A stretch of 64,000 bases of DNA from Paramylibacter ulvae (GCF_014652655.1 NZ_BMZF01000009.1:1-64000); one strand, 5' to 3'; positions 26,574 to 35,954 are shown, numbered from the stretch's first letter. Program-made: numbers and translations. Notes: a model not told the origin generated them from the letters alone.

Positions 26574-27335
26574 ATGCTTGCTGTGATCTCTCCTGCGAAA
26601 AAGATGAATTTTGACGCTTTGGAAAAACCAATTCCCGACAGCAACCCGCAATTCCAGTCCGATGCGAACGTGCTGGTAAAGGTTGCCAAAAAACTGTCGG
26701 TTTCTGAACTTCGCGCGATGATGAAAATTTCAGAGGATTTGGCAAAGTTGAACCGAGAACGTTTTCAGGCCTTCAAAGATGCGCCAACTGACTTGGAAAC
26801 CAAACAAGCGGCATTTGCATTTGCAGGTGACACTTATACTGGTCTGCAATCGGAAAGTTTGTCAGATGATGATCTTGCCTATGCACAGGATCATCTGCGC
26901 ATTTTGTCTGGTCTTTACGGCATGTTGCGCCCGTTAGATCGTATTCAACCTTATCGGCTTGAAATGGGGCGAAAATTGCAAACCAAATCTGGCGGAACGC
27001 TCTACGCTTATTGGGGGGATCGGATTGGGCAAGCGCTTGATACCGCTGCGAATGGCAGCGCGATAATCAATCTAGCGTCGCATGAATATTTCAAGGCTGC
27101 TGGCAAGCATATGAAATCAACAGTTATCACTCCAGCGTTCAAAGAGGAGCGCGATGGTGGTTTGAAGATGATTGGTTTGTTTGCCAAAAAAGCGCGCGGT
27201 TCAATGGCGCGTTATATCGTGCAAAATCGTATTGAAACACTTGATACGTTAAAATCATTTGATACGGACGGATACAAATTTAACGCAGAATTGTCTGGTG
27301 AAACCGATTGGGTGTTTACGCGTAAAACGCCCTAA
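26574..27335 (+). CDS. yaaA: Peroxide-stress protein YaaA (DUF328)
   Basis: A 253-residue DUF328 protein starting with the family hallmark MLAVISPAKKMNF and containing DHLRILSGLYGMLRPLDRIQPYRLEMG. In E. coli YaaA is induced by OxyR and lowers free intracellular iron during peroxide stress; it binds DNA and has a cytidine-like fold. ATG 26574 is preceded by GAAGGTG. Immediately upstream is a perfect Irr-type palindrome, suggesting iron- and peroxide-linked control in this organism. It converges with the CRP-type regulator with a 4-base overlap. Confidence 0.93.
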   Translation: MLAVISPAKKMNFDALEKPIPDSNPQFQSDANVLVKVAKKLSVSELRAMMKISEDLAKLNRERFQAFKDAPTDLETKQAAFAFAGDTYTGLQSESLSDDDLAYAQDHLRILSGLYGMLRPLDRIQPYRLEMGRKLQTKSGGTLYAYWGDRIGQALDTAANGSAIINLASHEYFKAAGKHMKSTVITPAFKEERDGGLKMIGLFAKKARGSMARYIVQNRIETLDTLKSFDTDGYKFNAELSGETDWVFTRKTP

Positions 27336-28027
27336 TGCGAATTTGCAATTGTTTTGCGTAGCTGTGCGATTGATGGAATTCGCAAGCTGCGTTTCTCGCG
27401 CCCGATAATTCCCGCCTTGCGCAAACGCCCCATTTCGCGTGCGACGCCTTCGCGGCTTGAAAAAATGAACGCCGCCAGTTCGCTTTGTGTTGGGGGGCGG
27501 TCGATCAATACGTTATCTTCATCGGGACCGCGCGTATTTTTCAGTGCAAGTTCAAGCAATGCTTCGCGTAAGCGCAGATCGGCAGATTTGGCATTGAAAT
27601 CGACCACACGCTTGGACAGATGGCGCAGATGGCTAACCAAAATCGAGAGTGCTGCGAACGTCATATCGGGATAGGTCTTGATCAATTCCAGATATTTCTC
27701 GGCGGGCAGTGATGCAGCCAAACATTCACCAGATGCAACAACGCTGGATGAACGCGGCGAATTGTCGATCGCGGAAAATTCACCAAAACAATCGCCCGTT
27801 GCCACGCTAATAAACGAAATTTCACGCCCTTTGTCGGTGTAAATTGTTGCCTTGGCCGCACCGCGTAATACGAAAAATACATCAGAGTTACTGTCATCGG
27901 CAGAAATTAAAAACTGTCCAGAGCTGTACAAATGTGTGGACCATGCGCTGGACAAAATGTTCCAGCTTTCTTGGCTTATCTGTCCAAGAAATGTGCCTTT
28001 GGGAAATGTGAGTTCGTTTCGCTGCAT
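27332..28027 (-). CDS. CRP/FNR-family transcriptional regulator
   Basis: A 231-residue regulator: cyclic-nucleotide-binding domain (about 1-120) and winged helix (about 150-225). The phosphate-binding cassette GEFSAIDNSPRSSSVVA keeps the G-E and R-S residues that bind cAMP in CRP. The recognition helix SSREGVAREMGRL has R-E-x-x-x-R, the residues that contact GTGA in CRP. No N-terminal cysteine cluster exists, so it is not an oxygen-sensing FNR. ATG 28027 is chosen; the only longer start is TTG at 28093 and would run through its own operator (GTGA-N6-TCAC at 28061-28074). Autoregulation is likely. Confidence 0.88.
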   Translation of the reverse strand: MQRNELTFPKGTFLGQISQESWNILSSAWSTHLYSSGQFLISADDSNSDVFFVLRGAAKATIYTDKGREISFISVATGDCFGEFSAIDNSPRSSSVVASGECLAASLPAEKYLELIKTYPDMTFAALSILVSHLRHLSKRVVDFNAKSADLRLREALLELALKNTRGPDEDNVLIDRPPTQSELAAFIFSSREGVAREMGRLRKAGIIGREKRSLRIPSIAQLRKTIANSH

Positions 28028-28058
28028 GGCTCTAGTTACGTTAGGGAAAGCGGATAAT

Positions 28059-28079
28059 AAGTGACCTATATCACACTTT
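28059..28079. promoter_or_regulatory. CRP-type operator in front of the CRP-family gene
   Basis: AAGTGACCTATATCACACTTT: GTGA (28061-28064), six bases, TCAC (28071-28074). It lies 34 bases before the regulator's start, fitting autoregulation, and shares its flanks with the site near 10372. The other half of the gap (28080-28197) holds GTGAAA / TTTCAC arms near the XRE gene. Confidence 0.6.
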
Positions 28080-28197
28080 TGGAAGATACGCAAAATCTAC
28101 TTCAAATAGTGCTGAATTTCGAAAGCAATGAATTTTCTTGACTAAACAAAAGGTTTGGTGAAAAAATTAGATCAAATTTCACGAAACAAAGAAAACG

Positions 28198-28770
28198 ATG
28201 AGTAAAACATCACAAAATCTTGCCACTTCACTGGGTGCCGATCTGCGCGCATTGCGTAAATCGCGTGGAATCACTTTGGCGGAAATGGCGAAACAAACCC
28301 AACGCTCCGTCGGGTGGGTTTCGCAAATAGAGCGGGATTTATCGGAACCATCAATTAACGACTTGCGTAAACTTTCAAACATATTGGGGGTATCGCTTTC
28401 TCTCTTCTTTGGGCAATCGGACACAATAGAAAATGAAACCGGTCGCATTGTGCGTGCGGGCGCGCGGCGCCAAATCGGCGGGAGCGAGGAAGGGTTGGTT
28501 GAAGAATTACTCTCGCCAGATTTGACAGATGATTTTGAAATGGTGCGCTCGGTTTTTCACCCCAATTCCGCACGCACAGATTTTATCACGCGAGAGACCC
28601 AAGAGGTTGGTTATCTTATTTCTGGTCGCTTGACGCTTTGGTTGGGTGAAGAACAATTTGATCTGAACGCTGGTGACAGCTTTCGCATTCGTGGTGAAGG
28701 CTACAGATGGGAAAATCCATATAATGAAACCGCGGTTGCGATCTGGGTTATCGCACCGCCAGTGTATTAG
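28198..28770 (+). CDS. XRE-family regulator with C-terminal cupin domain
   Basis: A 190-residue protein: XRE helix-turn-helix at 10-65 (LRKSRGITLAEMAKQTQRSVGWVSQIERDLSEPS) and a cupin_2 barrel at 110-185 (VGYLISGRLTLWLGEEQFDLNAGDSF). HTH-cupin regulators sense small metabolites in the cupin pocket and commonly control neighbouring amine or amino-acid catabolic genes. It is 7 bases ahead of the GFA gene and heads the operon with two dimethylglycine-dehydrogenase-like genes. It is divergent from the CRP-type regulator. The ligand is unknown; a methylated amine such as betaine, dimethylglycine or sarcosine is an inference from context. Confidence 0.88.
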   Translation: MSKTSQNLATSLGADLRALRKSRGITLAEMAKQTQRSVGWVSQIERDLSEPSINDLRKLSNILGVSLSLFFGQSDTIENETGRIVRAGARRQIGGSEEGLVEELLSPDLTDDFEMVRSVFHPNSARTDFITRETQEVGYLISGRLTLWLGEEQFDLNAGDSFRIRGEGYRWENPYNETAVAIWVIAPPVY

Positions 28771-28777
28771 GTTAATC

Positions 28778-29176
28778 ATGCAAACGGGTTCTTGTGAATG
28801 TGGTGCGGTGAAATTCGAGGTTACGGGCAAATTGCGCCCTGTGGTAGCGTGCCATTGTACGCAATGCCGCAAAACCAGCGGGCATTATTGGGCGGCGACG
28901 CAGGTAGAAAATGAGCAACTGAACATAACAGAAGATTCTGGGTTGAAATGGTTCCGCTCTTCCAATTTTGCACGGCGCGGTTTTTGTACGGGTTGCGGCG
29001 CAAGCCTGTTTTGGCAATTGGACGGCGAGGGTGCGACATCAATCGGTGCTGGCACATTAGATGGCAAAACCGATTTGAAAACTGAAAAACACATCTGTTG
29101 TGCCGATCAGGGCGATTATTACGACATTTCCGATGGCTTGCCACAAGCGGCAGACTTGGACAATTCAAACGATTAA
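28778..29176 (+). CDS. GFA-family (formaldehyde-glutathione linked) zinc protein
   Basis: A 132-residue GFA-domain protein with zinc-binding cysteines: C6 and C8 (SCECGAVKF), C25, C27 and C30 (CHCTQC), and a CTGCG pair near 75. Founding member Gfa of Paracoccus was reported to speed formation of S-hydroxymethyl-glutathione from formaldehyde, though this activity is disputed. Its position just before two demethylating flavoprotein genes that yield C1 units at formaldehyde level makes a C1-handling role attractive. ATG 28778 is taken because CECG follows right after; longer starts would overlap the XRE gene. Confidence 0.85.
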   Translation: MQTGSCECGAVKFEVTGKLRPVVACHCTQCRKTSGHYWAATQVENEQLNITEDSGLKWFRSSNFARRGFCTGCGASLFWQLDGEGATSIGAGTLDGKTDLKTEKHICCADQGDYYDISDGLPQAADLDNSND

Positions 29177-29215
29177 CAACGGGATCGCGCATCCCCAAGC
29201 AAAAGGTATGAAAGC

Positions 29216-31657
29216 ATGGCAAATTTTCCAACGACCGCACGTGTTGTGATAATTGGCGGGGGCGCGGTTGGCGCATCCAGTCTCTATCATTTGGCAAAGG
29301 CAGGCTGGACCGATTGTGTGCTGTTGGAGAAAAACGAACTGACCGCGGGGTCAACGTGGCATGCGGCGGGAAATATTCCGACATTTTCCACAAGCTGGTC
29401 GATCATGAATATGCAGCGTTATTCAACCGAACTTTACCGCCGTTTAGGGGAAGAAGTTGATTATCCGATGAATTACAACGTGACGGGTTCTGTGCGTTTG
29501 GCGCATAGTGCGGAGCGTATGCGCGAATTTGAACGTGCCGCTGGCATGGGGCGATATCAGGGCATGGATATCGAAATGATGCAGGTTGATGAGCTCAAAG
29601 ATCGCTATCCGTTTTTGGAAACGCATGATTTGGCGGGTGGATTGTACGACCCCTATGATGGGGATATGGACCCAAGCCAGTTGACCCAAGCATTGGCCAA
29701 GGGTGCGCGTGATATGGGTGCGCAAATTTTCCGTTTCACGCCCGCAATTGGTGTACGCCGTGAAAACGGCGAATGGGTTGTTGAAACCGAAAAGGGTGAA
29801 ATTCGCGCGGAATACGTTGTCAATGCCGCTGGTTATTATGCACAAAAGGTTGGTGAATGGTTCAAACCTTACGGCGGGCGTACCGTGCCAATGATGGTCA
29901 TGAGCCATCAGTATTTGCTGACCGACGAAATCCCCGAAATCGAAGAGTATTCCAAAGAAAATGGTAAGCTGCCGCTTTTGCGCGATGTGGATACATCATA
30001 TTATTTGCGTCAAGAAAAACACGGCCTGAACCTTGGCCCATACGAGCGTAATTGTAAGGCCCATTGGATTACACCCGATGATCCATTCCCAGAAGATTTC
30101 AGTTTTCAGCTTTACCCAGATGATTTGGAACGTCTTGAATGGTATATCGAGGACGCCATGGCGCGCGTGCCGCTGTTAGGGCAATCGGGTATCAACAAGG
30201 TGATCAATGGCCCCATACCATATGCACCTGATGGATTACCATTACTTGGTCCAATGCCTGGGGTTCCAAATGCGTTCGAGGCTTGTGTGTTCACATTCGG
30301 AATCGCGCAGGCGGGTGGCGCGGGCAAGGTATTGGCCGAATGGATTACCGAAGGTTACACCGAATGGGATATGTGGGCGGTCGATCCGCGCCGTTATACC
30401 GATTACACAGATGCCGATTATTGCATTCAAAAAGGTATGGAAACTTATGGCCACGAATATGCGATGCATTTCCCGCGCCATGAATGGCCAGCTGGGCGTG
30501 ATAAAAAGCTGTCCCCGGTGCATTCCCGCGTCAAAGAACTTGGCGGTGTCATGGGGGCGTATAATGGCTGGGAACGTGCCAACTGGTTTGCGCAGGATGG
30601 AGATGACACATCGCTGGATGCGACCCATACTTGGGGGCGCTCTGGCCCGTGGGAACAACGCGTGCGCGAAGAATGTGAAGCAGTGCGCGATCACTGTGGT
30701 GTTCTTGATTTACCAGGATTTTCACGTTTTGCAGTTTATGGTGAAGGTGCTGCTGAATTTATTCGCGGGTATTGTACTGGGGCATTGCCGAAAATCGGCC
30801 GTATGAATCTGATCTATGTGGCCGATCCGCGTGGACGCATCTTGACGGAAATGTCGTGTATTCGTTCTGGCGAAGATGAGTTTTTGTTGATTACGGCGGC
30901 AACCGCACAATGGCATGATGGCGAATTATTGATGAACGCCGCACCTGATGGCGTGACCGTCAAAGATGTGACGACTACACGCGATACGTTGATTGTCACA
31001 GGTCCAAAATCGCGTGAAATACTCGCGCCGTTAACTGATGGTGATTTATCATTGGGTTGGTTGACACATCAATCGGCAATGCTGGCCGGAAATAAATGTC
31101 ACCTTGTTCGTGTGTCATTCGCGGGTGAATTGGGTTGGGAAATTCATGCGATGAACGATGACATGCCAGCAATTTATGATGCGATAATCAAGGCGGGTGC
31201 AAAACCATTTGGCATGTATGCACTGGACAGTCTTCGAGTCGAAAAAGGGTATCGCACATGGAAAGGTGATCTTTCATCTGATTACACATTGTTCGAAGGC
31301 GGACTTGATCGGTTCGTTCGATTGGACAAACCACAGGATTTCACGGGCAAAGCAGCGCTTCAAAATGAAATGCAACAAGGGCGTAAAAAGGCATTTGTAA
31401 CATTGCTGGTTGATGCGGATGATTGCGACGCGCCCTATATGTCTACGATCTGGCATGATGGGCAAGTTGTTGGCGAAACCACGTCCGGGGCATGGGGATA
31501 TCGCATTGATGCATCCATCGCACTTGGAATGGTTCGCGCCGATTTGGCGGTGCCAGATACCAAGCTAGAAGTGGAAATTTACGGCAAACGTTACGCTGCC
31601 GTTGTTCAGCCCGACCAACCGTTGTGGGATCCTGAAAATGAAAGACTACGCGCATGA
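29216..31657 (+). CDS. Dimethylglycine/sarcosine dehydrogenase-like FAD-GcvT fusion (copy 1)
   Basis: An 813-residue fusion. Residues 1-390 are a DAO-type FAD domain (VVIIGGGAVGASSLYHLAK) with AGSTWHAAG, where His49 aligns with the covalently flavinylated histidine of dimethylglycine dehydrogenase. About 390-470 is the FAO_M linker. From about 470 it is a GcvT/aminomethyltransferase domain with a GcvT_C barrel (ELGWEIHAMND, GMYALDSLRVEKGYR). It should oxidatively demethylate an N-methylated glycine and pass the C1 unit to tetrahydrofolate. The exact substrate is not readable. The stop overlaps the second copy as ATGA, so both are made together. Confidence 0.85.
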   Translation: MANFPTTARVVIIGGGAVGASSLYHLAKAGWTDCVLLEKNELTAGSTWHAAGNIPTFSTSWSIMNMQRYSTELYRRLGEEVDYPMNYNVTGSVRLAHSAERMREFERAAGMGRYQGMDIEMMQVDELKDRYPFLETHDLAGGLYDPYDGDMDPSQLTQALAKGARDMGAQIFRFTPAIGVRRENGEWVVETEKGEIRAEYVVNAAGYYAQKVGEWFKPYGGRTVPMMVMSHQYLLTDEIPEIEEYSKENGKLPLLRDVDTSYYLRQEKHGLNLGPYERNCKAHWITPDDPFPEDFSFQLYPDDLERLEWYIEDAMARVPLLGQSGINKVINGPIPYAPDGLPLLGPMPGVPNAFEACVFTFGIAQAGGAGKVLAEWITEGYTEWDMWAVDPRRYTDYTDADYCIQKGMETYGHEYAMHFPRHEWPAGRDKKLSPVHSRVKELGGVMGAYNGWERANWFAQDGDDTSLDATHTWGRSGPWEQRVREECEAVRDHCGVLDLPGFSRFAVYGEGAAEFIRGYCTGALPKIGRMNLIYVADPRGRILTEMSCIRSGEDEFLLITAATAQWHDGELLMNAAPDGVTVKDVTTTRDTLIVTGPKSREILAPLTDGDLSLGWLTHQSAMLAGNKCHLVRVSFAGELGWEIHAMNDDMPAIYDAIIKAGAKPFGMYALDSLRVEKGYRTWKGDLSSDYTLFEGGLDRFVRLDKPQDFTGKAALQNEMQQGRKKAFVTLLVDADDCDAPYMSTIWHDGQVVGETTSGAWGYRIDASIALGMVRADLAVPDTKLEVEIYGKRYAAVVQPDQPLWDPENERLRA

Positions 31658-34098
31658 CAAACCTTCCAGATAAAGCGCGGGTCGTCATTATTGGTGGTGG
31701 GGTGATCGGGTGTTCGGTTGCCTATCATCTTGCAAAACTGGGTTGGAAAGACATTGTTTTGTTGGAACGCAAACAATTGACATCTGGCACAACATGGCAT
31801 GCGGCGGGGTTAATTGCACAGCTACGCGCAACCGCAAATATGACCAAGCTTGCGAAATATAGCCAAGAACTCTACGGCGCATTGGAAACCGAAACGGGTG
31901 TCTCAACAGGGTTCAAGCGTTGTGGATCGATCACCGTTGCATTAACGGACGAGCGTAAAGAGGAAATTTATCGCCAAGCCGCAATGGCGCGTGCCTTTGG
32001 GGTCGAAGTCGAAGAGATTTCACCAACCGAAGTGAAGCAAAAATACGAACACCTAAACATTGATGGTGTTAAGGCAGGCGTTTGGTTGCCACTGGATGGT
32101 CAAGGCGATCCCGCCAACATCGCATTGGCATTGGCCAAAGGTGCGCGTCAAAATGGTGCGATTGTGCGTGAACATGTGCGCGTTGAAAATATAACCAAGT
32201 CGGGGAAACGCATCACGGGTATTGATTGGGAAGCGAACGGCGAACGTGGTCATATCGCTGCTGATCATGTGGTGAATTGCGCTGGCATGTGGGGTCACGA
32301 AATGGGTCGTATGGGGGGTGTGAACGTGCCCCTACAGGCGTGCGAACATTTTTATATCGTAACCGAGGCAATCAAGGGTTTGACCCAAATGCCAGTGCTG
32401 CGCGTTCCTGATGAATGTGCGTATTACAAGGAAGACGCGGGAAAATTCCTGCTGGGCGCGTTTGAGCCGAATGCAAAACCTTGGGGAATGAATGGCATTC
32501 CATCGGATTTTGAATTCGATCAACTGCCCGAGGATTTCGATCACTTTGAGCCGATCTTGGAAAAGGCATGTGAACGATTGCCAATGTTAGCGGATGCCGG
32601 CATTCACACGTTTTTCAATGGACCAGAAAGCTTTACCCCTGATGATGCTTATCATTTGGGCTTGGCGCCTGAATGTGAAAATTTCTGGGTTGCGGCGGGG
32701 TTCAATTCCATCGGCATCCAATCTGCTGGTGGCGCGGGCATGGCGTTGGCGCAATGGATGGATGCAGGGGAAAAACCGTTTGATCTGGGCGACGTGGACA
32801 TAAGTCGTATGCAACCATTTCAGGGCAATAAAACATATTTGTTTGAACGATCCAAAGAAACGCTTGGGTTGCTTTATGCCGACCATTTTCCTTATCGTCA
32901 AAAGGCAACCGCACGTGGCATTCGCCGAACTCCATTTCATCAACATTTGTTGAATAATGGCGCGGTGATGGGTGAGCTGGCGGGGTGGGAACGCGCCAAT
33001 TGGTTTGCCAATGCGGGTCAAACACCAGAATATGAATATTCGTGGAAACGTCAGAATTGGTTTGAAAACTCTGCCGCTGAACACCGCGCGGTGCGTGAAA
33101 ATATCGGCATGTATGATATGTCTTCATTTGGCAAAATTCGAATCGAAGGACGCGATGCTGAAGCGTTTTTAAACTATGTTTGCGGTGGCGACATGTCCGT
33201 ACCTGTTGGCAAAATTGTCTACACTCAATTTTTAAATTCCACGGGTGGGATCGAGGCGGATGTAACGGTTACGCGCCTGATAGAAACCGCGTATTTGGTG
33301 GTGACACCTGCGGCCACGCGATTGGCCGATCAGACCTGGCTGCTACGCAATGTTGGTGAATACAATGTTGTCATTACCGATGTCACCGCGGGTGAAGCCG
33401 TGCTCGCGGTTATGGGGCCAAACAGCCGTAAATTGTTACAAACCGTCAGCCCAAATGATTTCACCAATGCGACCAATCCATTTGGCACCGCTCAAGAAAT
33501 TGAAATTGGTATGGGTTTGGCGCGAGTGCATCGCGTGACCTATGTTGGGGAACTTGGCTGGGAAGTGTACATCAGCGCTGATCAAGCCGCGCATGTTTTT
33601 GAAACGCTTCATGAAGCAGGGCAAGATTTCGATCTGAAACTGTGCGGCATGCACATGATGGATAGTTGTCGCATCGAAAAGGGATTTCGCCATTTTGGGC
33701 ATGACATCACGTGCGAAGACCATGTAATGGAAGCGGGACTGGGTTTTGCGGTGAAAACGGATAAGCCCGATTTCATTGGCCGCGATGCAGTGTTGCTTAA
33801 AAAGGAAACGGGATTGAACAGCCGCATGGTGCAGTTCATGCTGAATGATCGTGAGCCGATGTTGTATCACAACGAACCGATTTTGCGTGACGGCGAAATT
33901 GTTGGGTATTTATCCTCGGGTAGCTATGGCCACACATTGGGTGGGGCTGTTGGGTTGGGCTATGTTCCTTGTGCGGGCGAAGCGGCGGCGGATGTTCTGA
34001 CATCAACATATGAAATTGATGTCGCTGGAACGCGTGTGGCAGCAACCGCGAGTCTTCGCCCGATGTACGATCCCAAGTCAGAACGGGTTAAGGTGTAA
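31654..34098 (+). CDS. Dimethylglycine/sarcosine dehydrogenase-like FAD-GcvT fusion (copy 2)
   Basis: An 814-residue paralogue of the preceding gene with the same domain order: FAD domain (VVIIGGGVIGCSVAYHLAK), His49 in SGTTWHAAGL, FAO_M linker, GcvT (CGMHMMDSCRIEKGFRHFGHD) and GcvT_C. GTTWHAAGL and SAGGAGMALAQW are closer to classical dimethylglycine dehydrogenase than the copy-1 sequence, so this copy may be the true enzyme and copy 1 a specialised relative. It probably works on dimethylglycine or sarcosine in betaine catabolism, giving methylene-tetrahydrofolate. It is coupled to copy 1 by a four-base overlap. Divergence between the copies argues against a recent duplication. Confidence 0.87.
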   Translation: MTNLPDKARVVIIGGGVIGCSVAYHLAKLGWKDIVLLERKQLTSGTTWHAAGLIAQLRATANMTKLAKYSQELYGALETETGVSTGFKRCGSITVALTDERKEEIYRQAAMARAFGVEVEEISPTEVKQKYEHLNIDGVKAGVWLPLDGQGDPANIALALAKGARQNGAIVREHVRVENITKSGKRITGIDWEANGERGHIAADHVVNCAGMWGHEMGRMGGVNVPLQACEHFYIVTEAIKGLTQMPVLRVPDECAYYKEDAGKFLLGAFEPNAKPWGMNGIPSDFEFDQLPEDFDHFEPILEKACERLPMLADAGIHTFFNGPESFTPDDAYHLGLAPECENFWVAAGFNSIGIQSAGGAGMALAQWMDAGEKPFDLGDVDISRMQPFQGNKTYLFERSKETLGLLYADHFPYRQKATARGIRRTPFHQHLLNNGAVMGELAGWERANWFANAGQTPEYEYSWKRQNWFENSAAEHRAVRENIGMYDMSSFGKIRIEGRDAEAFLNYVCGGDMSVPVGKIVYTQFLNSTGGIEADVTVTRLIETAYLVVTPAATRLADQTWLLRNVGEYNVVITDVTAGEAVLAVMGPNSRKLLQTVSPNDFTNATNPFGTAQEIEIGMGLARVHRVTYVGELGWEVYISADQAAHVFETLHEAGQDFDLKLCGMHMMDSCRIEKGFRHFGHDITCEDHVMEAGLGFAVKTDKPDFIGRDAVLLKKETGLNSRMVQFMLNDREPMLYHNEPILRDGEIVGYLSSGSYGHTLGGAVGLGYVPCAGEAAADVLTSTYEIDVAGTRVAATASLRPMYDPKSERVKV

Positions 34099-34105
34099 GC
34101 GGATT

Positions 34106-34759
34106 TTGGAAAAGTTAAACTATCAACCATCTACGGCACCTTTGTGCATTTTGTTCGAGGATGCTGATTTGTTGGTGGTTGATAAACCATCTGGCTTGTT
34201 ATCGGTTCCAGGCAAGGCGGCAGAGCACGCCGATTGTTTGGAAACGCGATTGCGTGATGAGTATCCCGATGCGCTTTTGGTGCATCGGTTGGATATGGAT
34301 ACATCGGGTGTGATGGTTTTTGCACGCAATAAGCCCGCACAACGCCATCTGGGTCTGCAATTTGAAAAGCGTCAGATGCGAAAGACATACCATGCGATTG
34401 TCGCAGGGCTTGTTCAGGGTGAAACAGGTCTGATCGATCTGCCATTGATTGTGGACTGGCCGAACCGCCCGTTACAAAAGGTGGATTTTAAAATGGGAAA
34501 ACCTGCGCAAACCGAATGGCGAGTGTTGTCACGCAATCATAATTCAACATATGTTGAATTATCGCCAAAAACAGGTCGCAGTCATCAGTTGCGCGTGCAT
34601 ATGTTGGCCATAGGGCATCCCATTTTGGGTGATCGTTTTTATGGTGATGCGCGTGTTGTTGCCAGCATGGATCGCCTTGCGCTTCATGCATCAATGCTCA
34701 GGTTTCGTCATCCAACAGGTGGTGCATGGTGTGAATTCACCGCCAAGGTGCCGTTTTAA
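34106..34759 (+). CDS. RluA-family pseudouridine synthase
   Basis: A 217-residue pseudouridine synthase. The catalytic motif HRLDMDTSGVMVFAR contains the essential aspartate; KTGRSHQLRVHM and LGDRFYG are family signatures. It lacks an S4 domain, as in RluA. It isomerises uridine in rRNA or tRNA; the target (for example 23S U746 and tRNA U32) is not certain. No ATG exists close to the conserved N-terminus. TTG 34106 behind AAGCGGA is the best start; an ATG at 34010 would overlap the flavoprotein gene by 89 bases. Confidence 0.85.
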   Translation: MEKLNYQPSTAPLCILFEDADLLVVDKPSGLLSVPGKAAEHADCLETRLRDEYPDALLVHRLDMDTSGVMVFARNKPAQRHLGLQFEKRQMRKTYHAIVAGLVQGETGLIDLPLIVDWPNRPLQKVDFKMGKPAQTEWRVLSRNHNSTYVELSPKTGRSHQLRVHMLAIGHPILGDRFYGDARVVASMDRLALHASMLRFRHPTGGAWCEFTAKVPF

Positions 34760-34820
34760 GCGCCCGCTTGCCCCAAAGAGTTGAAACCGATATTCACGGC
34801 ATCAACAAAAGGAAAATGCG

Positions 34821-35954
34821 ATGGCAATTGATCCCGTAGAATTAACCGCAAAGCTTGTGCAATGCGCATCCGTCACCCCAACTGAAGGTGGCGCGCTGGT
34901 GTTGCTAGAAGAATTGTTAAACGATGCTGGTTTCATCTGTACGCGCGTTGATCGCGGCGATGTATCAAACCTGTTTGCGCGCTGGGGTGCGGGGAAAACA
35001 TTTGGCTTTAATGGTCACACGGATGTTGTACCCGTTGGCGATGTAAAGGCATGGTCGATTGATCCCTTTGGTGCGGAAATCAAAGATGGGTTTCTATATG
35101 GGCGCGGTTCAACAGATATGAAATCTGGCGTGGCGGCATTTGCTGCTGCTGCTATCGATTTCATCAACGATACGCCACCCGATGGTTCAATTGTATTGGC
35201 AATTACGGGCGACGAAGAGGGCGATGCCAAGGATGGCACAATCGCACTGTTGGATTGGATGGATGCCCAGAGCGAAAAAATGGATCACTGTTTGGTGGGT
35301 GAACCAACCTGTCCCGACACGATGGGTGAAATGATGAAAATTGGACGGCGCGGTTCGATGACTGCCTATTTCACCGTACGCGGTGTGCAGGGGCATTCGG
35401 CCTATCCACATCGTGCGAAAAATCCGTTGCCTGCGATGGCCGACTTAGTTTGCCGTTTGGCGGGGCATACATTGGATAATGGTACCGAGCATTTTGATGC
35501 ATCAACCCTGGCGGTGACGACGATTGATACGGGCAACCCAGCGAACAACGTGATCCCCGCACAATCCAAGGCGACCGCGAATATTCGTTTCAATGATGCA
35601 CATCATTCATCAGAAATTACCAAATGGATGCAAAGTGTAGCGGATGATGTCGCCGAGAAATTTGATGTTGAAATTGACATGGATGTTTCCGTTTCTGGCG
35701 AAAGCTTCGTCACACCACCGGGTGAACTGTCAGCGTTGATTGCAAGTGCGGTTCATGCGGAAACAGGCGTGGTGCCCGAGGCATCGACAACGGGTGGTAC
35801 ATCCGATGCGCGGTTTGTGAAAAATCATTGCCCCGTGGTTGAATTTGGACTGGTTGGCAAAACCATGCATCAGGTCGATGAGCGTGTAGAAGTCACCCAA
35901 ATTCACCAACTCAAGGCGATTTATAAACGCATATTGCAGGACTATTTTGCGTGA
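34821..35954 (+). CDS. dapE: Succinyl-diaminopimelate desuccinylase DapE
   Basis: A 377-residue di-zinc M20 peptidase-family enzyme. Metal and catalytic residues: His66 and Asp68 ([10 protein letters not shown]), Asp99 ([10 protein letters not shown]), Glu132-Glu133 (GDEEGD), the VGEPT segment and a C-terminal His ([11 protein letters not shown]). It hydrolyses N-succinyl-LL-diaminopimelate in lysine and peptidoglycan precursor synthesis in the cytoplasm. AAAGGAAAA precedes the start. The next gene starts within its last codons. dapA, earlier in the same pathway, is at 54729-55601. Confidence 0.96.
   Translation: MAIDPVELTAKLVQCASVTPTEGGALVLLEELLNDAGFICTRVDRGDVSNLFARWGAGKTFGFNGHTDVVPVGDVKAWSIDPFGAEIKDGFLYGRGSTDMKSGVAAFAAAAIDFINDTPPDGSIVLAITGDEEGDAKDGTIALLDWMDAQSEKMDHCLVGEPTCPDTMGEMMKIGRRGSMTAYFTVRGVQGHSAYPHRAKNPLPAMADLVCRLAGHTLDNGTEHFDASTLAVTTIDTGNPANNVIPAQSKATANIRFNDAHHSSEITKWMQSVADDVAEKFDVEIDMDVSVSGESFVTPPGELSALIASAVHAETGVVPEASTTGGTSDARFVKNHCPVVEFGLVGKTMHQVDERVEVTQIHQLKAIYKRILQDYFA

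Noticed and set aside
29177-29215. Glycine riboswitch before the GcvT-fused flavoprotein genes
   Set aside because: The gap is only 39 bases, too short for even one glycine aptamer, and has no typical stem.
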